64,000 nucleotides of DNA, taken from positions 186,001 through 250,000 of the forward strand of contig CAYRES010000001.1 of assembly GCA_964423425.1 (NCBI GenBank), given 5' to 3'. Position numbers and translations under genes: made by a program. Origin of the DNA: CAYRES01 sp964423425. Its GTDB lineage: Bacteria > Actinomycetota > Thermoleophilia > RBG-16-64-13. Below are positions 23,704 to 32,659 of this stretch, in pieces. The notes beneath the pieces are model-generated. The model saw only the letters and a list, made by a program, of their open reading frames with translations, was not told the origin of the DNA and made no database searches. How positions within the stretch are numbered: position 1 is the stretch's first letter; each line of letters opens with the position of its first letter.

Positions 23704-24479
23704 CCCAACACGAAATGACCGCCGGCCGGGAGGGGAGTACGCTCCTCGAGGTGAGAGGGATCGTCACGCGTTATGGGCTTCTGGAGGCCGTACATGGCGT
23801 GTCCTTCTCGGTGGCCGAGGGTGAGATCGTCGCCCTCCTGGGTCCGAACGGAGCGGGTAAGTCAAGCGTGCTCGGCTCGATCATGGGCCTGGTGAAGCCG
23901 GCCGGCGGCGGCGTCATCTTCGCCGGCCGCGATATCACCGGCATGGAGACGGAGGCCATAGTCAGGTTGGGGCTCGGCTTGGTGCCGGAACGCAGGCGGC
24001 TCTTCACCAATCTGACGGTGGGCGAGAACTTGAGACTGGGGGCGGCGGCCCGTAAAGACCGCCCCCAGGCCGAGAAGGACTTGGCCGATCTCTTGGAACT
24101 CTTTCCCATCCTGTCCACCCGCGTCGATCAGTTGGCCGGCTTTCTTTCCGGCGGGGAAGCCCAGCAGCTCGCCATCGCCCGGGCCATCATGGGCGCACCT
24201 CGCCTGCTCCTGCTCGACGAGCCTTCCTTGGGTCTGGCTCCACTTCTGGTGGAGGCGGTATTTGCGATGATCGCCCGTTTGCGCGACGAGAGGGGCCTCA
24301 CTTTGCTCCTGGTGGAGCAGAACGCCGTGCAGGTGCTCGACATAGCCGATCGGGCCTACGTCATCCGTAACGGTTCCATCCAGATGGAGGCCGAAGCCTG
24401 CGAGCTTGCGGATGAAGGCGGCATGCTGCGCGCGTACCTTGGCCTGAAGGAAGAGGCGAATCCGGTGGGTGGGCCGTGA
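23700..24479 (+). CDS. livF: branched-chain-type ABC importer ATPase (LivF-like)
   Basis: About 259 residues, LivF class. Walker A is LLGPNGAGKSSVLG, the signature LSGGEAQQLAIARAIM, Walker B LLLLDEPSLGLAP, and the D/H-loop region LLLVEQNAVQVLDIAD. GTG 23700 overlaps the stop of the chimeric FAD subunit; ATG 23715 is possible. Being translationally coupled to the molybdenum hydroxylase makes a shared substrate likely, rather than ordinary leucine uptake. Confidence 0.92.
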   Translation: MTQHEMTAGREGSTLLEVRGIVTRYGLLEAVHGVSFSVAEGEIVALLGPNGAGKSSVLGSIMGLVKPAGGGVIFAGRDITGMETEAIVRLGLGLVPERRRLFTNLTVGENLRLGAAARKDRPQAEKDLADLLELFPILSTRVDQLAGFLSGGEAQQLAIARAIMGAPRLLLLDEPSLGLAPLLVEAVFAMIARLRDERGLTLLLVEQNAVQVLDIADRAYVIRNGSIQMEAEACELADEGGMLRAYLGLKEEANPVGGP

Positions 24480-25363
24480 CCGACTTCCTGCAACAGGTGC
24501 TGAACGGTCTTAGCTTAGGCAGCACCTATGCCCTGCTGGCCCTGGGTCTTGCTATCGTCTTCAGCATCATGGGCTTGGTCAACTTCGCCCACGGCGAGTT
24601 GATCACCATCTGCGGCTACATCATGTTCGGCCTGTACGGCTTGGGCCTTCCCTGGGAACTGTACGCGCTGGTGGGTATTGCAGGCACCGTGGGAGCGGCG
24701 CTTGTCATGGAACGTCTGGCCTTCCGCCCGGTGCGGCACGCCAGTCCCCTCACCATGATGCTCACCTCGCTCGGTTTGAGCATTCTTCTGGCGGCTGCCT
24801 TTGAGACCTTCGTGTCTCCCCGCGTCAAGGCCGTGCCGGGCCCGGACTGGATCTCCACCTCCTTCCGGGTGGCCGGTTTGCGCATCCAGGCCGAACACAT
24901 ACTCACCATCGTGGTGACCGTGGTGGCCGTGCTGCTCCTGCTCCTGCTGCTCAAGAAGACGATCATCGGTATCGCCATGCGGGCTGCGGCCGAGGACTTC
25001 AACGCCGTTCGTCTGATGGGCATCAGGGCAAACGCCGTCATCAGTGCGGCGTTTGCCATCTCCGGGTTTCTCGCCGGTTTGGCCGCAGTGCTGCTTCTCT
25101 CCCGCCGGGGAGCGGTCAATCCCCATATGGGCATGTTCTTGGGTATCAACGCCTTCGTGGCCAACGTTATCGGCGGCTTGGGTAACCTCTGGGGTGCGCT
25201 TGCGGGGGGCTTCGCCCTGGGGTTTGTGGAGGTGGCGCTTCGGGCCTGGCTTCCCACCAGCTTGAGTGGCTTCACCACCGGCTTCGTCTTCTTGCTGGTG
25301 GGCCTGTTGCTCATCATCCGCCCGGGCGGGCTTTTCGGACAGAAGAAGGCGGAGAGGGTATGA
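24476..25363 (+). CDS. livH: branched-chain-type ABC importer permease (LivH-like)
   Basis: 295 residues, about eight membrane spans, LivH class: LNGLSLGSTYALLALGLAIV at the N-terminus, GLVNFAHGEL near 35, and the EAA-like LMGIRANAVISAAFAISGFL loop near 180. GTG 24476 overlaps the livF stop. It pairs with the downstream LivM-like half to form the pore. Confidence 0.93.
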   Translation: MTDFLQQVLNGLSLGSTYALLALGLAIVFSIMGLVNFAHGELITICGYIMFGLYGLGLPWELYALVGIAGTVGAALVMERLAFRPVRHASPLTMMLTSLGLSILLAAAFETFVSPRVKAVPGPDWISTSFRVAGLRIQAEHILTIVVTVVAVLLLLLLLKKTIIGIAMRAAAEDFNAVRLMGIRANAVISAAFAISGFLAGLAAVLLLSRRGAVNPHMGMFLGINAFVANVIGGLGNLWGALAGGFALGFVEVALRAWLPTSLSGFTTGFVFLLVGLLLIIRPGGLFGQKKAERV

Positions 25364-27291
25364 GCTTCCACCGGCGGGAACTCACCCGGGCCTCCTTGGG
25401 GGCGCTGGCGCTGTTCGTCATCGTCGCGCTGGGTACGCTTGCGTACGCCTCACTGGGGGGTTCACAGCGCAACGTGGCCACCGTGTTGCTCATCAATCTG
25501 ATCATTGTGGTGGGCCTGCAGATCTTCGCCGGCAACACGGGCGTCCTGTCACTTGCCCACGTGGCTTTTGCCGGGATCGGAGCGTACACGTCGGCGCTCC
25601 TCTCCACACCTGTCCTCGTGAAGGCGGCCACCATCCCGAACGCCCCCTTCGGCGTGAACCAGGTGGAGCTGCCCGTGCCGCTGGCCATGCTGATCGCGGT
25701 GGTATTCACCACGCTGGTTGCCGCGGTGCTGGGTTTGGCCGTCGCCCGCCTCTCGGGTATCAGTGCGACCATCGTAAGTCTGGCGCTCGTTATCGTGGTG
25801 TTCGCCTTACTCACGAACTGGAAGAGCCTGACCGGCGGTGCCGAGGCTTTCTACGGCATTCCCTCCGTGAAGAGCATCTGGTGGGTTCTCCTGGGGGTGG
25901 CAATTGCGCTCTTCACCGCCAGGCTGTTCAAGGCTTCCCGTATCGGGCTGCGCATCCAGGCGACTCGGGAGGACGAGATTGCCGCTTCGGCGGTGGGGGT
26001 GAGGGTGGTGAGATCCCGCTACGTGGCCTGGGTGGCGTCGGCTGCGGTCTGCGGGTTGGGCGGTGTGCTCCTGGGTCACTACCTTGGTGCCGTGAGCCCC
26101 TCCGGCTTCTACTTCAATCTCCTCTTTCTCACCCTGGCCATGCTGGTTTTGGGGGGCGAGTACGGGGTGAGTGGGGCGGTGCTCGGCACGGTGCTTGTGG
26201 CGGTGGTGGCTGAGCTTACGCGCTACTTGGGTGACGGCCCGACGATACTCGGCGTGAGGATTCCGTCGTTGGCCGGTCTTTCCCAGCTCGTGCAGGGGGC
26301 CATCATTATCCTCGTGATGATCGTACGTCCGGCAGGCATCCTGGGCGACAGGGAGATAGACGGTCTCTTCCGCCGGTTCCGGCGGAGAGAAGCCTCCGTG
26401 GAAGCCGGCGCAGTGCTGGCCGGAGAAGACGAGCCTCTGAGCGGTGAGGATGATCTGAACGGACGGCGGGAGGATGCCGCCCCTGGCCTTGCGGACTCCA
26501 AGGCCCACCGTGATCTCGCGCTCGAGATACACAATGTGTCGAAGCACTTCGCCGGCCTCAAAGCCTTGCAGGACGTGTCTCTCGAGGTGAACGTGGGAGA
26601 GATCGTGGGCCTCATTGGGCCGAACGGGGCAGGCAAGACCACGCTTCTCAACGTCATCTCCGGTATGTACACGGCGACCGCGGGCGAGATATCCGTGGCG
26701 GGCAGGACCATCACGCATGACAAGCCTCATCAGATCGCTCAGAACGGCATCGCCCGCACCTTCCAGAACACGCGGCTCTTCCCGGGTCTCTCTGTGAGGC
26801 AGAACGTGGAGGTGGCCGTTTCGGTGGCCGCCGCACACCGGGCCGGCCGCGCGCGCCCGGCTGATACCTTATTGGCTGAGTTCGGCTTCGATGAACTGGT
26901 TGACCGCAAGGCGGGGGAGCTACCCTATGGACGCCAGCGCGAAGTGGAGATGGCCCGCGCGGCCGCTCTCGCCCCCAGTTTCCTTCTGCTGGACGAGCCC
27001 GCGGCCGGTCTGAACGACGCGGAATCCCTGGAGCTGGTGGGGGCGGTGAGGCGGATCCGCGATAGACTGGGTTGCGGGGTTCTGCTTATCGACCACGACC
27101 TGCACTTCGTCATGAATATCTGTGACCGCATGTATGTATTGGATGCCGGCAGGGTCATTGCCGCCGGGACGCCGGAAGAGATACAAGGCGACCCGCTGGT
27201 GATCCAGGCATACCTGGGAACCAAGCGGGTCTGTGAACCTGAAGGGGACCGGCGCCCGGAGGTGCCGGGGCATATGGATGTCCAAGCGTGA
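25360..27291 (+). CDS. fused LivM-like permease and LivG-like ATPase
   Basis: 643 residues. Residues about 1-330 are a LivM-type permease (GNTGVLSLAHVAFAGIGAYT near 62, TREDEIAASAVGVRVV near 204). A charged linker (about 340-385) leads to a LivG-type ATPase with Walker A GLIGPNGAGKTTLLN near 417, the family-typical signature region LPYGRQREVEMARAA, and Walker B FLLLDEPAAGLND. The fusion is seen in other genomes; here it makes the importer four genes instead of five. ATG 25360 overlaps the livH stop. Confidence 0.93.
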   Translation: MSFHRRELTRASLGALALFVIVALGTLAYASLGGSQRNVATVLLINLIIVVGLQIFAGNTGVLSLAHVAFAGIGAYTSALLSTPVLVKAATIPNAPFGVNQVELPVPLAMLIAVVFTTLVAAVLGLAVARLSGISATIVSLALVIVVFALLTNWKSLTGGAEAFYGIPSVKSIWWVLLGVAIALFTARLFKASRIGLRIQATREDEIAASAVGVRVVRSRYVAWVASAAVCGLGGVLLGHYLGAVSPSGFYFNLLFLTLAMLVLGGEYGVSGAVLGTVLVAVVAELTRYLGDGPTILGVRIPSLAGLSQLVQGAIIILVMIVRPAGILGDREIDGLFRRFRRREASVEAGAVLAGEDEPLSGEDDLNGRREDAAPGLADSKAHRDLALEIHNVSKHFAGLKALQDVSLEVNVGEIVGLIGPNGAGKTTLLNVISGMYTATAGEISVAGRTITHDKPHQIAQNGIARTFQNTRLFPGLSVRQNVEVAVSVAAAHRAGRARPADTLLAEFGFDELVDRKAGELPYGRQREVEMARAAALAPSFLLLDEPAAGLNDAESLELVGAVRRIRDRLGCGVLLIDHDLHFVMNICDRMYVLDAGRVIAAGTPEEIQGDPLVIQAYLGTKRVCEPEGDRRPEVPGHMDVQA

Positions 27292-27331
27292 ATCCCACGT
27301 GGTGAGGATATCGGGCTTTCTTTGAGCGGGC

Positions 27332-27369
27332 GGGGCGGCTTGGCGTCTGGCCCGGCGCGAAGCCGCCCC
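27332..27369 (+). promoter_or_regulatory. intercistronic hairpin before the binding-protein gene
   Basis: Ten-base inverted repeat (GGGGCGGCTT / AAGCCGCCCC) with an 18-base loop, followed by a smaller CGAGAGG/CCTCTCG repeat. No T-run. It could be a partial terminator or an mRNA stability element that lets the binding protein be made at a different level from the membrane parts. Confidence 0.5.
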
Positions 27370-27455
27370 GGGTCGAGAGGGCACCTCGCCTCTCGCGCGT
27401 GGTTACGGCTCCACAACGGGGTTGGCAGAGGGGATCGATAACGGGAAGGAGCACT

Positions 27456-28658
27456 GTGAAAGCACAACGTCAGACATTCATGTATCTGGTACTCACTTGT
27501 CTGGTCATTGCCATGATCGTGTCTGTGGCCGGTGGCTGCGGTGAGAGCGGAACGGCCACCACGGCCGGTGAGGCAGAACCTCTCATCCTGGGAGCTGCGC
27601 TCGGTCTGACCGGCGATGCCGCCCCCGGCGATGTGCCTGCCGCCGAGGCCATGGAGTACGCGGTGGCCTTGATCAATGAAGCGGGGGGCATCCTGGGGCA
27701 CCCGGTCGAGCTCATCGTGAAGGACATGAAGAGTGATCCTGCGCTTGGCGGCACCGTCACGCAGGAACTCCTGAGTGCCGGCGCCCAGGTCATCATCGGC
27801 CCGGCCTTCCCGGGCATAGCGGCGGGTGTCATCCAAGCGGCCGCCGACGCCGGTGTCCCGGTGCTGTCGGCCACCTCCACGCAGCCCGAATACACTGTGA
27901 TAGGCGGCTCGAAAGCCTACCTCGTGGCATTCGGCGACAACGTACAGGCGGCTGCAGCCGCGGAGTATGCCTTGGCGCAGGGGTATAAGACCGTGTACAC
28001 GTTGACGTCGCCCGACCTGTCCTACACAGAGCGGTTACCCGAATTCTTCGCGGCCACCTTTGAGAATGGAGGCGGAGAGCGCATAGGAGACGACACCTAC
28101 TCCATCGGGCAGCAGGATTTTGCGCCCCAGGTCACGAAGATCGCCGCCCTGAACCCGCAGCCCGACGTGATCTTCTCGGGCATGATCCCGCCCGATGTCT
28201 TCGTGTTCACCATGCAGCTTCGCGCGGCGGGTGTGACGGCTCCCCTCTACGGCCCCGATGGCTGGGACAACATCGCCTTTATCGAGTTTGCGGGAGAGGA
28301 TGCCGAGGGGGTTGTCTTCGCCACCCACGGCTATCCGGTGCCTGGCAGCCGCTTCGAGACCTTCATCGCCGGTCTCACTGAGTTCCAGGGCAGCGAACCC
28401 GAGGCACCCGCGCTCGCCACCACCGGTGGCGACGCCATCGACGTGATCATGGCGGCGGTCACGGCAGCAGGGTCCATCGAGCCGGGGGCGATCGGCGCGG
28501 CGTTGGCCGAGCTGGAGGACGTGGAGGTGGTGAACGGCACCATCACCTACAAGGGCACCAACGGGGTTCCCGAAAAGACGGTGGCCATCGTTGCCATCGA
28601 GGGCGGCGCCTTCGTGCTGAAAGACCAGTTCCTTCCCAGCTTCATCCCACAGCCCTAG
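27456..28658 (+). CDS. livK: ABC importer substrate-binding lipoprotein (LivK-like)
   Basis: 400 residues. A signal peptide ending VAGGC marks a lipoprotein. The rest is a type I periplasmic-binding fold of the LivK/amide-receptor group: LGLTGDAAPGDVPAAEAMEY near 48, GAQVIIGPAFPGIAAGV near 110, a central hinge, and DAIDVIMAAV near 330. GTG 27456 follows GGAAGGAG. It sits last in the importer cluster behind a hairpin. The pocket does not tell me the ligand, but the operon suggests the hydroxylase substrate. Confidence 0.92.
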   Translation: MKAQRQTFMYLVLTCLVIAMIVSVAGGCGESGTATTAGEAEPLILGAALGLTGDAAPGDVPAAEAMEYAVALINEAGGILGHPVELIVKDMKSDPALGGTVTQELLSAGAQVIIGPAFPGIAAGVIQAAADAGVPVLSATSTQPEYTVIGGSKAYLVAFGDNVQAAAAAEYALAQGYKTVYTLTSPDLSYTERLPEFFAATFENGGGERIGDDTYSIGQQDFAPQVTKIAALNPQPDVIFSGMIPPDVFVFTMQLRAAGVTAPLYGPDGWDNIAFIEFAGEDAEGVVFATHGYPVPGSRFETFIAGLTEFQGSEPEAPALATTGGDAIDVIMAAVTAAGSIEPGAIGAALAELEDVEVVNGTITYKGTNGVPEKTVAIVAIEGGAFVLKDQFLPSFIPQP

Positions 28659-28716
28659 GTTACTGCCGTGCGCTGAGGCGGGCACGCTGCAGCGCCGAAC
28701 CGCCGCAAGAAGGCAT

Positions 28717-28747
28717 GGGGGCGGAGCCGCGTCACGGCTCCGCCCCC
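28717..28747. terminator. perfect hairpin terminator between convergent genes
   Basis: Thirteen-base perfect inverted repeat (GGGGGCGGAGCCG / CGGCTCCGCCCCC) with a five-base loop, between the livK stop and the stop of the minus-strand zinc-finger gene. No T-run on either side, but position and stability support a bidirectional terminator. Confidence 0.75.
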
Positions 28748-28814
28748 GACGATGTGCCAACCTGCGATACACCGACCGGTCGCATATGAACCGGCCGGAC
28801 CCCCGCCTGGAGCG

Positions 28815-29090
28815 CTACTTCAAGGTGCCATCCTTCTCCACGTAGGAATCGTGCGGGTAGCACCACATCCATGATCCGCCCGTGAGCGGGGTGATGATGG
28901 GGTGGTTGGTGTCGTGGAAGTGGGCGCGGGCGTGCTTGTTCTTGGACGAGTCGCAGCATCCCACATGGCCGCAGGTGTTGCAGACACGCAGTGCGATCCA
29001 GGTATCGCCTGTCTTCAGGCACTCCTCACAGCCTTCAGGGGTGCGCGGCTTGACGTCGGCGTCTATCTGATCAACATGCACACATTTCAT
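28815..29090 (-). CDS. UBP-type zinc finger protein
   Basis: 91 residues forming a stand-alone ZnF-UBP domain: paired Cys in CEECLKTG, CNTCGHVGCCDSS, then His-rich HARAHFHDTNHP, and the closing WMWCYPHDSYV. In eukaryotes this fold binds ubiquitin tails; in bacteria the role of such small proteins is unknown. ATG 29090 is preferred to ATG 29150 since the domain starts right after it. It is divergent from carB. Confidence 0.88.
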   Translation of the reverse strand: MKCVHVDQIDADVKPRTPEGCEECLKTGDTWIALRVCNTCGHVGCCDSSKNKHARAHFHDTNHPIITPLTGGSWMWCYPHDSYVEKDGTLK

Positions 29091-29299
29091 GAGCCGGTGG
29101 CCTCCCTTGCTGACGAATACGGGACCGCCCAGGAGCCACGCCGGACTCATGGTCGTCGACCCGTGGACGGCAGATGCAAATGAGGATACCCGGTGGGGGG
29201 AGGAAGTATGCCTTTTCTCTCTTCCCGCCCGACCGGCGCCGCGGTACCATGGTGTGACCTTTAATCGTGCCCGGTGAGGCCGAAAGGAAGCGTGGTGCC

Positions 29300-32200
29300 A
29301 TGCCTCGTCGCAAAGACATCCACAAGATCATGCTGCTCGGATCGGGGCCGATAGTGATCGGCCAAGCCTGTGAGTTCGACTACTCGGGTACGCAGGCGTG
29401 CAAGGTTCTCATGGAAGAGGGCTTCGAGGTGGTGCTGGTGAACTCGAACCCGGCCACCATCATGACCGACCCCGCTCTCTCTCATCGCACCTACATCGAA
29501 CCACTGGTGCCTGAGGTGGTGGCCAGGATCATCAAGGTGGAGCGTCCCGATGCATTGCTGCCCACCCTGGGAGGGCAAACGGCCCTCAACGTCACGGTTG
29601 CCTTACACGAGAGCGGTGTACTCGAACGTTTCGGCGTCGAGTTGATCGGCGCTGATTACGAGGCCATCCACCGGGCCGAGGCCCGGGACGAGTTCCGGGC
29701 CACCATGGCCGCCATCGGTCTGCGAGTGCCGGAATCGGCCGTGGTGAACAGCTTGGAGGAAGCCCACGCGGCCCTCGGGTCACTCAGCCTTCCGGTCATC
29801 GTCCGCCCCAGTTTCACACTGGGCGGCCACGGAGGGGGAGTGGCGCACAGTAAGCGTGAGCTCGACGAGGTGGTGACGGCCGGGCTTGATGCCTCCCCCA
29901 CCAGCCAAGTGCTGCTCGAGGAGAGCGTGATCGGCTGGAAGGAGTTCGAACTCGAGGTGATGCGCGACGTCAACGACAACGTCGTCATTGTCTGCTCCAT
30001 AGAGAACATCGACCCCATGGGCATCCACACCGGCGACTCGATCACCGTGGCTCCCCAGCAAACCCTCACCGATGTCCAGTACCAGCGCCTCCGCGATGCC
30101 TCCCTCGCCATCATTCGAGCCATCGGCGTGGAGACAGGGGGGTCGAACATCCAGTTCGCCTACTCACCGGAGACCGATGATCTGGTGGTCATCGAGATGA
30201 ATCCCCGGGTGTCACGCAGTTCGGCCCTGGCCTCGAAGGCTACGGGCTTCCCCATCGCCAAGATCGCGGCCAAACTGGCCGTCGGCTATACCCTGGACGA
30301 AGTACGCAACGACATCACGAAGAAGACGCCCGCCTGTTTCGAACCCACCATCGACTACGTGGTGGTGAAGACGCCGCGCTGGGCATTCGAGAAGTTTCCT
30401 TTCGCCGACACACGCTTGACCACCCACATGAAGAGTGTGGGGGAGAACATGGCTATCGGGCGCACGTTCAAGGAGGCTTTTCAGAAGTCCATGCGTAGCC
30501 GGGAACTCGATGTTCGTGTCGATGCCCCTGCAGGCGTCGAGGAGCTCCTACGGTTGATCAGAGAGCCTTCTGCCGAGCGGTACGATCTTATCTTGGAAGC
30601 ATATCGTAGGGGGGTCACCCTCGAGGAGATCTTCGCGGTCACCTGGATCGACGAATGGTTTCTTGAAGAGCTCCGCGAGATTGTGGAGGCCGAGACCCGG
30701 CTGAAGGCATTAGGGGAATCAGTGGGCTTGGCCGGGATACCGGCGGAGGAGATGAGGCTGGCCAAACGCTTGGGCTTCAGTGATGCGGACCTGGCTCGTT
30801 TCAGTGGTGCCTCTGAGCTCGAAGTCAGGTCGCACAGAAAGGGTCTCGGCATAGTTCCCACGTACAAGGCGGTTGACACCTGCGCCGCTGAGTTCGAGGC
30901 GTACACGCCCTATTTCTATTCGTCGTACGAGGAAGAGAACGAGGCCGTTGTCGATACGGACAAGGAAAGAGTTGTCATCTTGGGCAGTGGTCCCAACCGC
31001 ATCGGCCAAGGCATCGAGTTCGATTACTGCTGTGTGCATGCGGTCCTCGAGATGCAGCGGCAGGGCTTCGAGGCCGTCATGGTGAACTGCAATCCGGAAA
31101 CGGTTTCCACGGACTACGATACTTCCGACCGCCTGTACTTCGAGCCTTTGACGTTCGAAGATGTCTTGAACATCGTGGAGAACGAACGGCCACGGGGGGT
31201 GGTGGTGCAGTTCGGAGGTCAAACCCCGCTTCGTATAGCCGAGCAACTCCAAGAAGCCGGGGTCACGCTGCTCGGCACGTCTCAAGACGCGATTGATCTT
31301 GCCGAAGACCGGGAGCGTTTCGGCGGCCTCCTGGAGAGATTGGGCCTGCAGGCCCCACCCTATGGAACCGCTCGTAGTGAGAAGGAGGCCGTGGAGATCG
31401 CGGAACGCATCGGCTACCCGGTGCTCGTGCGGCCCTCGTACGTCTTGGGTGGCCGGGCCATGGAGATCGTATACGATCGGGAGGGTCTCAGGCGATACGT
31501 CGAGACGGCCGTGAAGGCTTCGCCGCTCCACCCGGTGCTGGTCGATCGGTTCCTCGAGAGGTCCATCGAAATAGATGTCGATGCGGTATGCGACGGCGAG
31601 GATGTCTACATCGGCGCACTTATGCAGCACGTCGAGGAAGCGGGCATCCACTCGGGTGACTCCGCCTGTGTCATCCCCACAGTGAGCCTGGGGGGGTCGG
31701 TGCAGCGGCGTGTGGAGGAGCACACGGCGGCGTTGGCCAAAGCGCTCGGTGTGGTGGGGCTCATGAATGTACAGTTCGCACTGCAGCAGACCTCGGAGGG
31801 TGCCCGAGTGTACGTGCTCGAGGTGAATCCACGGGCCAGCCGCACCGTCCCGTTTGTGAGTAAGGCCACGGGCGTTCCTCTCGCCCGTGTGGCGGCGCGG
31901 GTGATTGCCGGACAACGTCTGCGGGACATGGCTCTTCCAGGTTGGGAGGTATCCCGGCGCAGCGGACGGGTTCCCCGTCGCCGTGACCTTGCGCATGTCT
32001 CGGTGAAGGAGGCCGTACTGCCGTTTGCGCGTTTCGCAGGAGTGGACACCGTGCTCGGTCCGGAGATGAAGTCAACGGGCGAGGTGATGGGGATAGGCGA
32101 GAGCTTTCCGGTGGCGTTCGGCAAGTCTCAGTTGGCCTGCGGCACGAAGCTTCCCACGCAGGGAACCGTGTTCCTCTCGGTGACCGACGCCGACAAGGAG

Positions 32201-32659
32201 ACCGCCGTTCTCTTGGCCCGCATTCTGAGCATGATGGGCTTCTCTGTGGTGGCCACTGAGTGGACGCATCGGACGTTGCTGCGTAACGGCATACCCTCGC
32301 GGGCGGTGCTCAAGTACACGCAGGGCCAGGAGCTGGCCCGGGCCGCCGCCGGTACCTCCGATGCAGAGTTCATGCCGGGGCCCTCCGGTACGGGTGCCGC
32401 TTCAGGCCGAGTGGAGACCATCGTGGACATGATCGAGGAGGGGAAGGTCGATCTCATCGTCAACACGCCCAGCGGACGCGGTGCGAGGGCCGACGGCTAT
32501 GAAATCAGGCGGGCGGCTTTGCGTAGGGGAGTCCCCACCATGACGACCATGGCAGCGGCGCAGGCGGCCGTACAGGCCATTGCCGACGCGCGAACGGGCG
32601 CTACGGGCGTGCGCTGCCTGCAAGACATCCACAAGGAGCTTGGTTTTGAACTCACCTGA
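29300..32659 (+). CDS. carB: carbamoyl-phosphate synthase large subunit
   Basis: 1119 residues, near the usual 1070-1110. It makes carbamoyl phosphate from bicarbonate, ammonia and two ATP for pyrimidine and arginine synthesis. Two homologous ATP-grasp halves are clear (GSGPIVIGQACEFDYSG near 15 and GSGPNRIGQGIEFDYC near 560), each with its glutamate-rich metal sites; the last 150 residues are the MGS-like allosteric domain (MKSTGEVMGIGESF, then VNTPSGRGARADGYEIR). ATG 29300 follows AAAGGAAG. The small subunit carA is not upstream, where a zinc-finger gene and the ABC importer lie instead. pyrK follows with an overlap. Confidence 0.97.
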   Translation: MPRRKDIHKIMLLGSGPIVIGQACEFDYSGTQACKVLMEEGFEVVLVNSNPATIMTDPALSHRTYIEPLVPEVVARIIKVERPDALLPTLGGQTALNVTVALHESGVLERFGVELIGADYEAIHRAEARDEFRATMAAIGLRVPESAVVNSLEEAHAALGSLSLPVIVRPSFTLGGHGGGVAHSKRELDEVVTAGLDASPTSQVLLEESVIGWKEFELEVMRDVNDNVVIVCSIENIDPMGIHTGDSITVAPQQTLTDVQYQRLRDASLAIIRAIGVETGGSNIQFAYSPETDDLVVIEMNPRVSRSSALASKATGFPIAKIAAKLAVGYTLDEVRNDITKKTPACFEPTIDYVVVKTPRWAFEKFPFADTRLTTHMKSVGENMAIGRTFKEAFQKSMRSRELDVRVDAPAGVEELLRLIREPSAERYDLILEAYRRGVTLEEIFAVTWIDEWFLEELREIVEAETRLKALGESVGLAGIPAEEMRLAKRLGFSDADLARFSGASELEVRSHRKGLGIVPTYKAVDTCAAEFEAYTPYFYSSYEEENEAVVDTDKERVVILGSGPNRIGQGIEFDYCCVHAVLEMQRQGFEAVMVNCNPETVSTDYDTSDRLYFEPLTFEDVLNIVENERPRGVVVQFGGQTPLRIAEQLQEAGVTLLGTSQDAIDLAEDRERFGGLLERLGLQAPPYGTARSEKEAVEIAERIGYPVLVRPSYVLGGRAMEIVYDREGLRRYVETAVKASPLHPVLVDRFLERSIEIDVDAVCDGEDVYIGALMQHVEEAGIHSGDSACVIPTVSLGGSVQRRVEEHTAALAKALGVVGLMNVQFALQQTSEGARVYVLEVNPRASRTVPFVSKATGVPLARVAARVIAGQRLRDMALPGWEVSRRSGRVPRRRDLAHVSVKEAVLPFARFAGVDTVLGPEMKSTGEVMGIGESFPVAFGKSQLACGTKLPTQGTVFLSVTDADKETAVLLARILSMMGFSVVATEWTHRTLLRNGIPSRAVLKYTQGQELARAAAGTSDAEFMPGPSGTGAASGRVETIVDMIEEGKVDLIVNTPSGRGARADGYEIRRAALRRGVPTMTTMAAAQAAVQAIADARTGATGVRCLQDIHKELGFELT

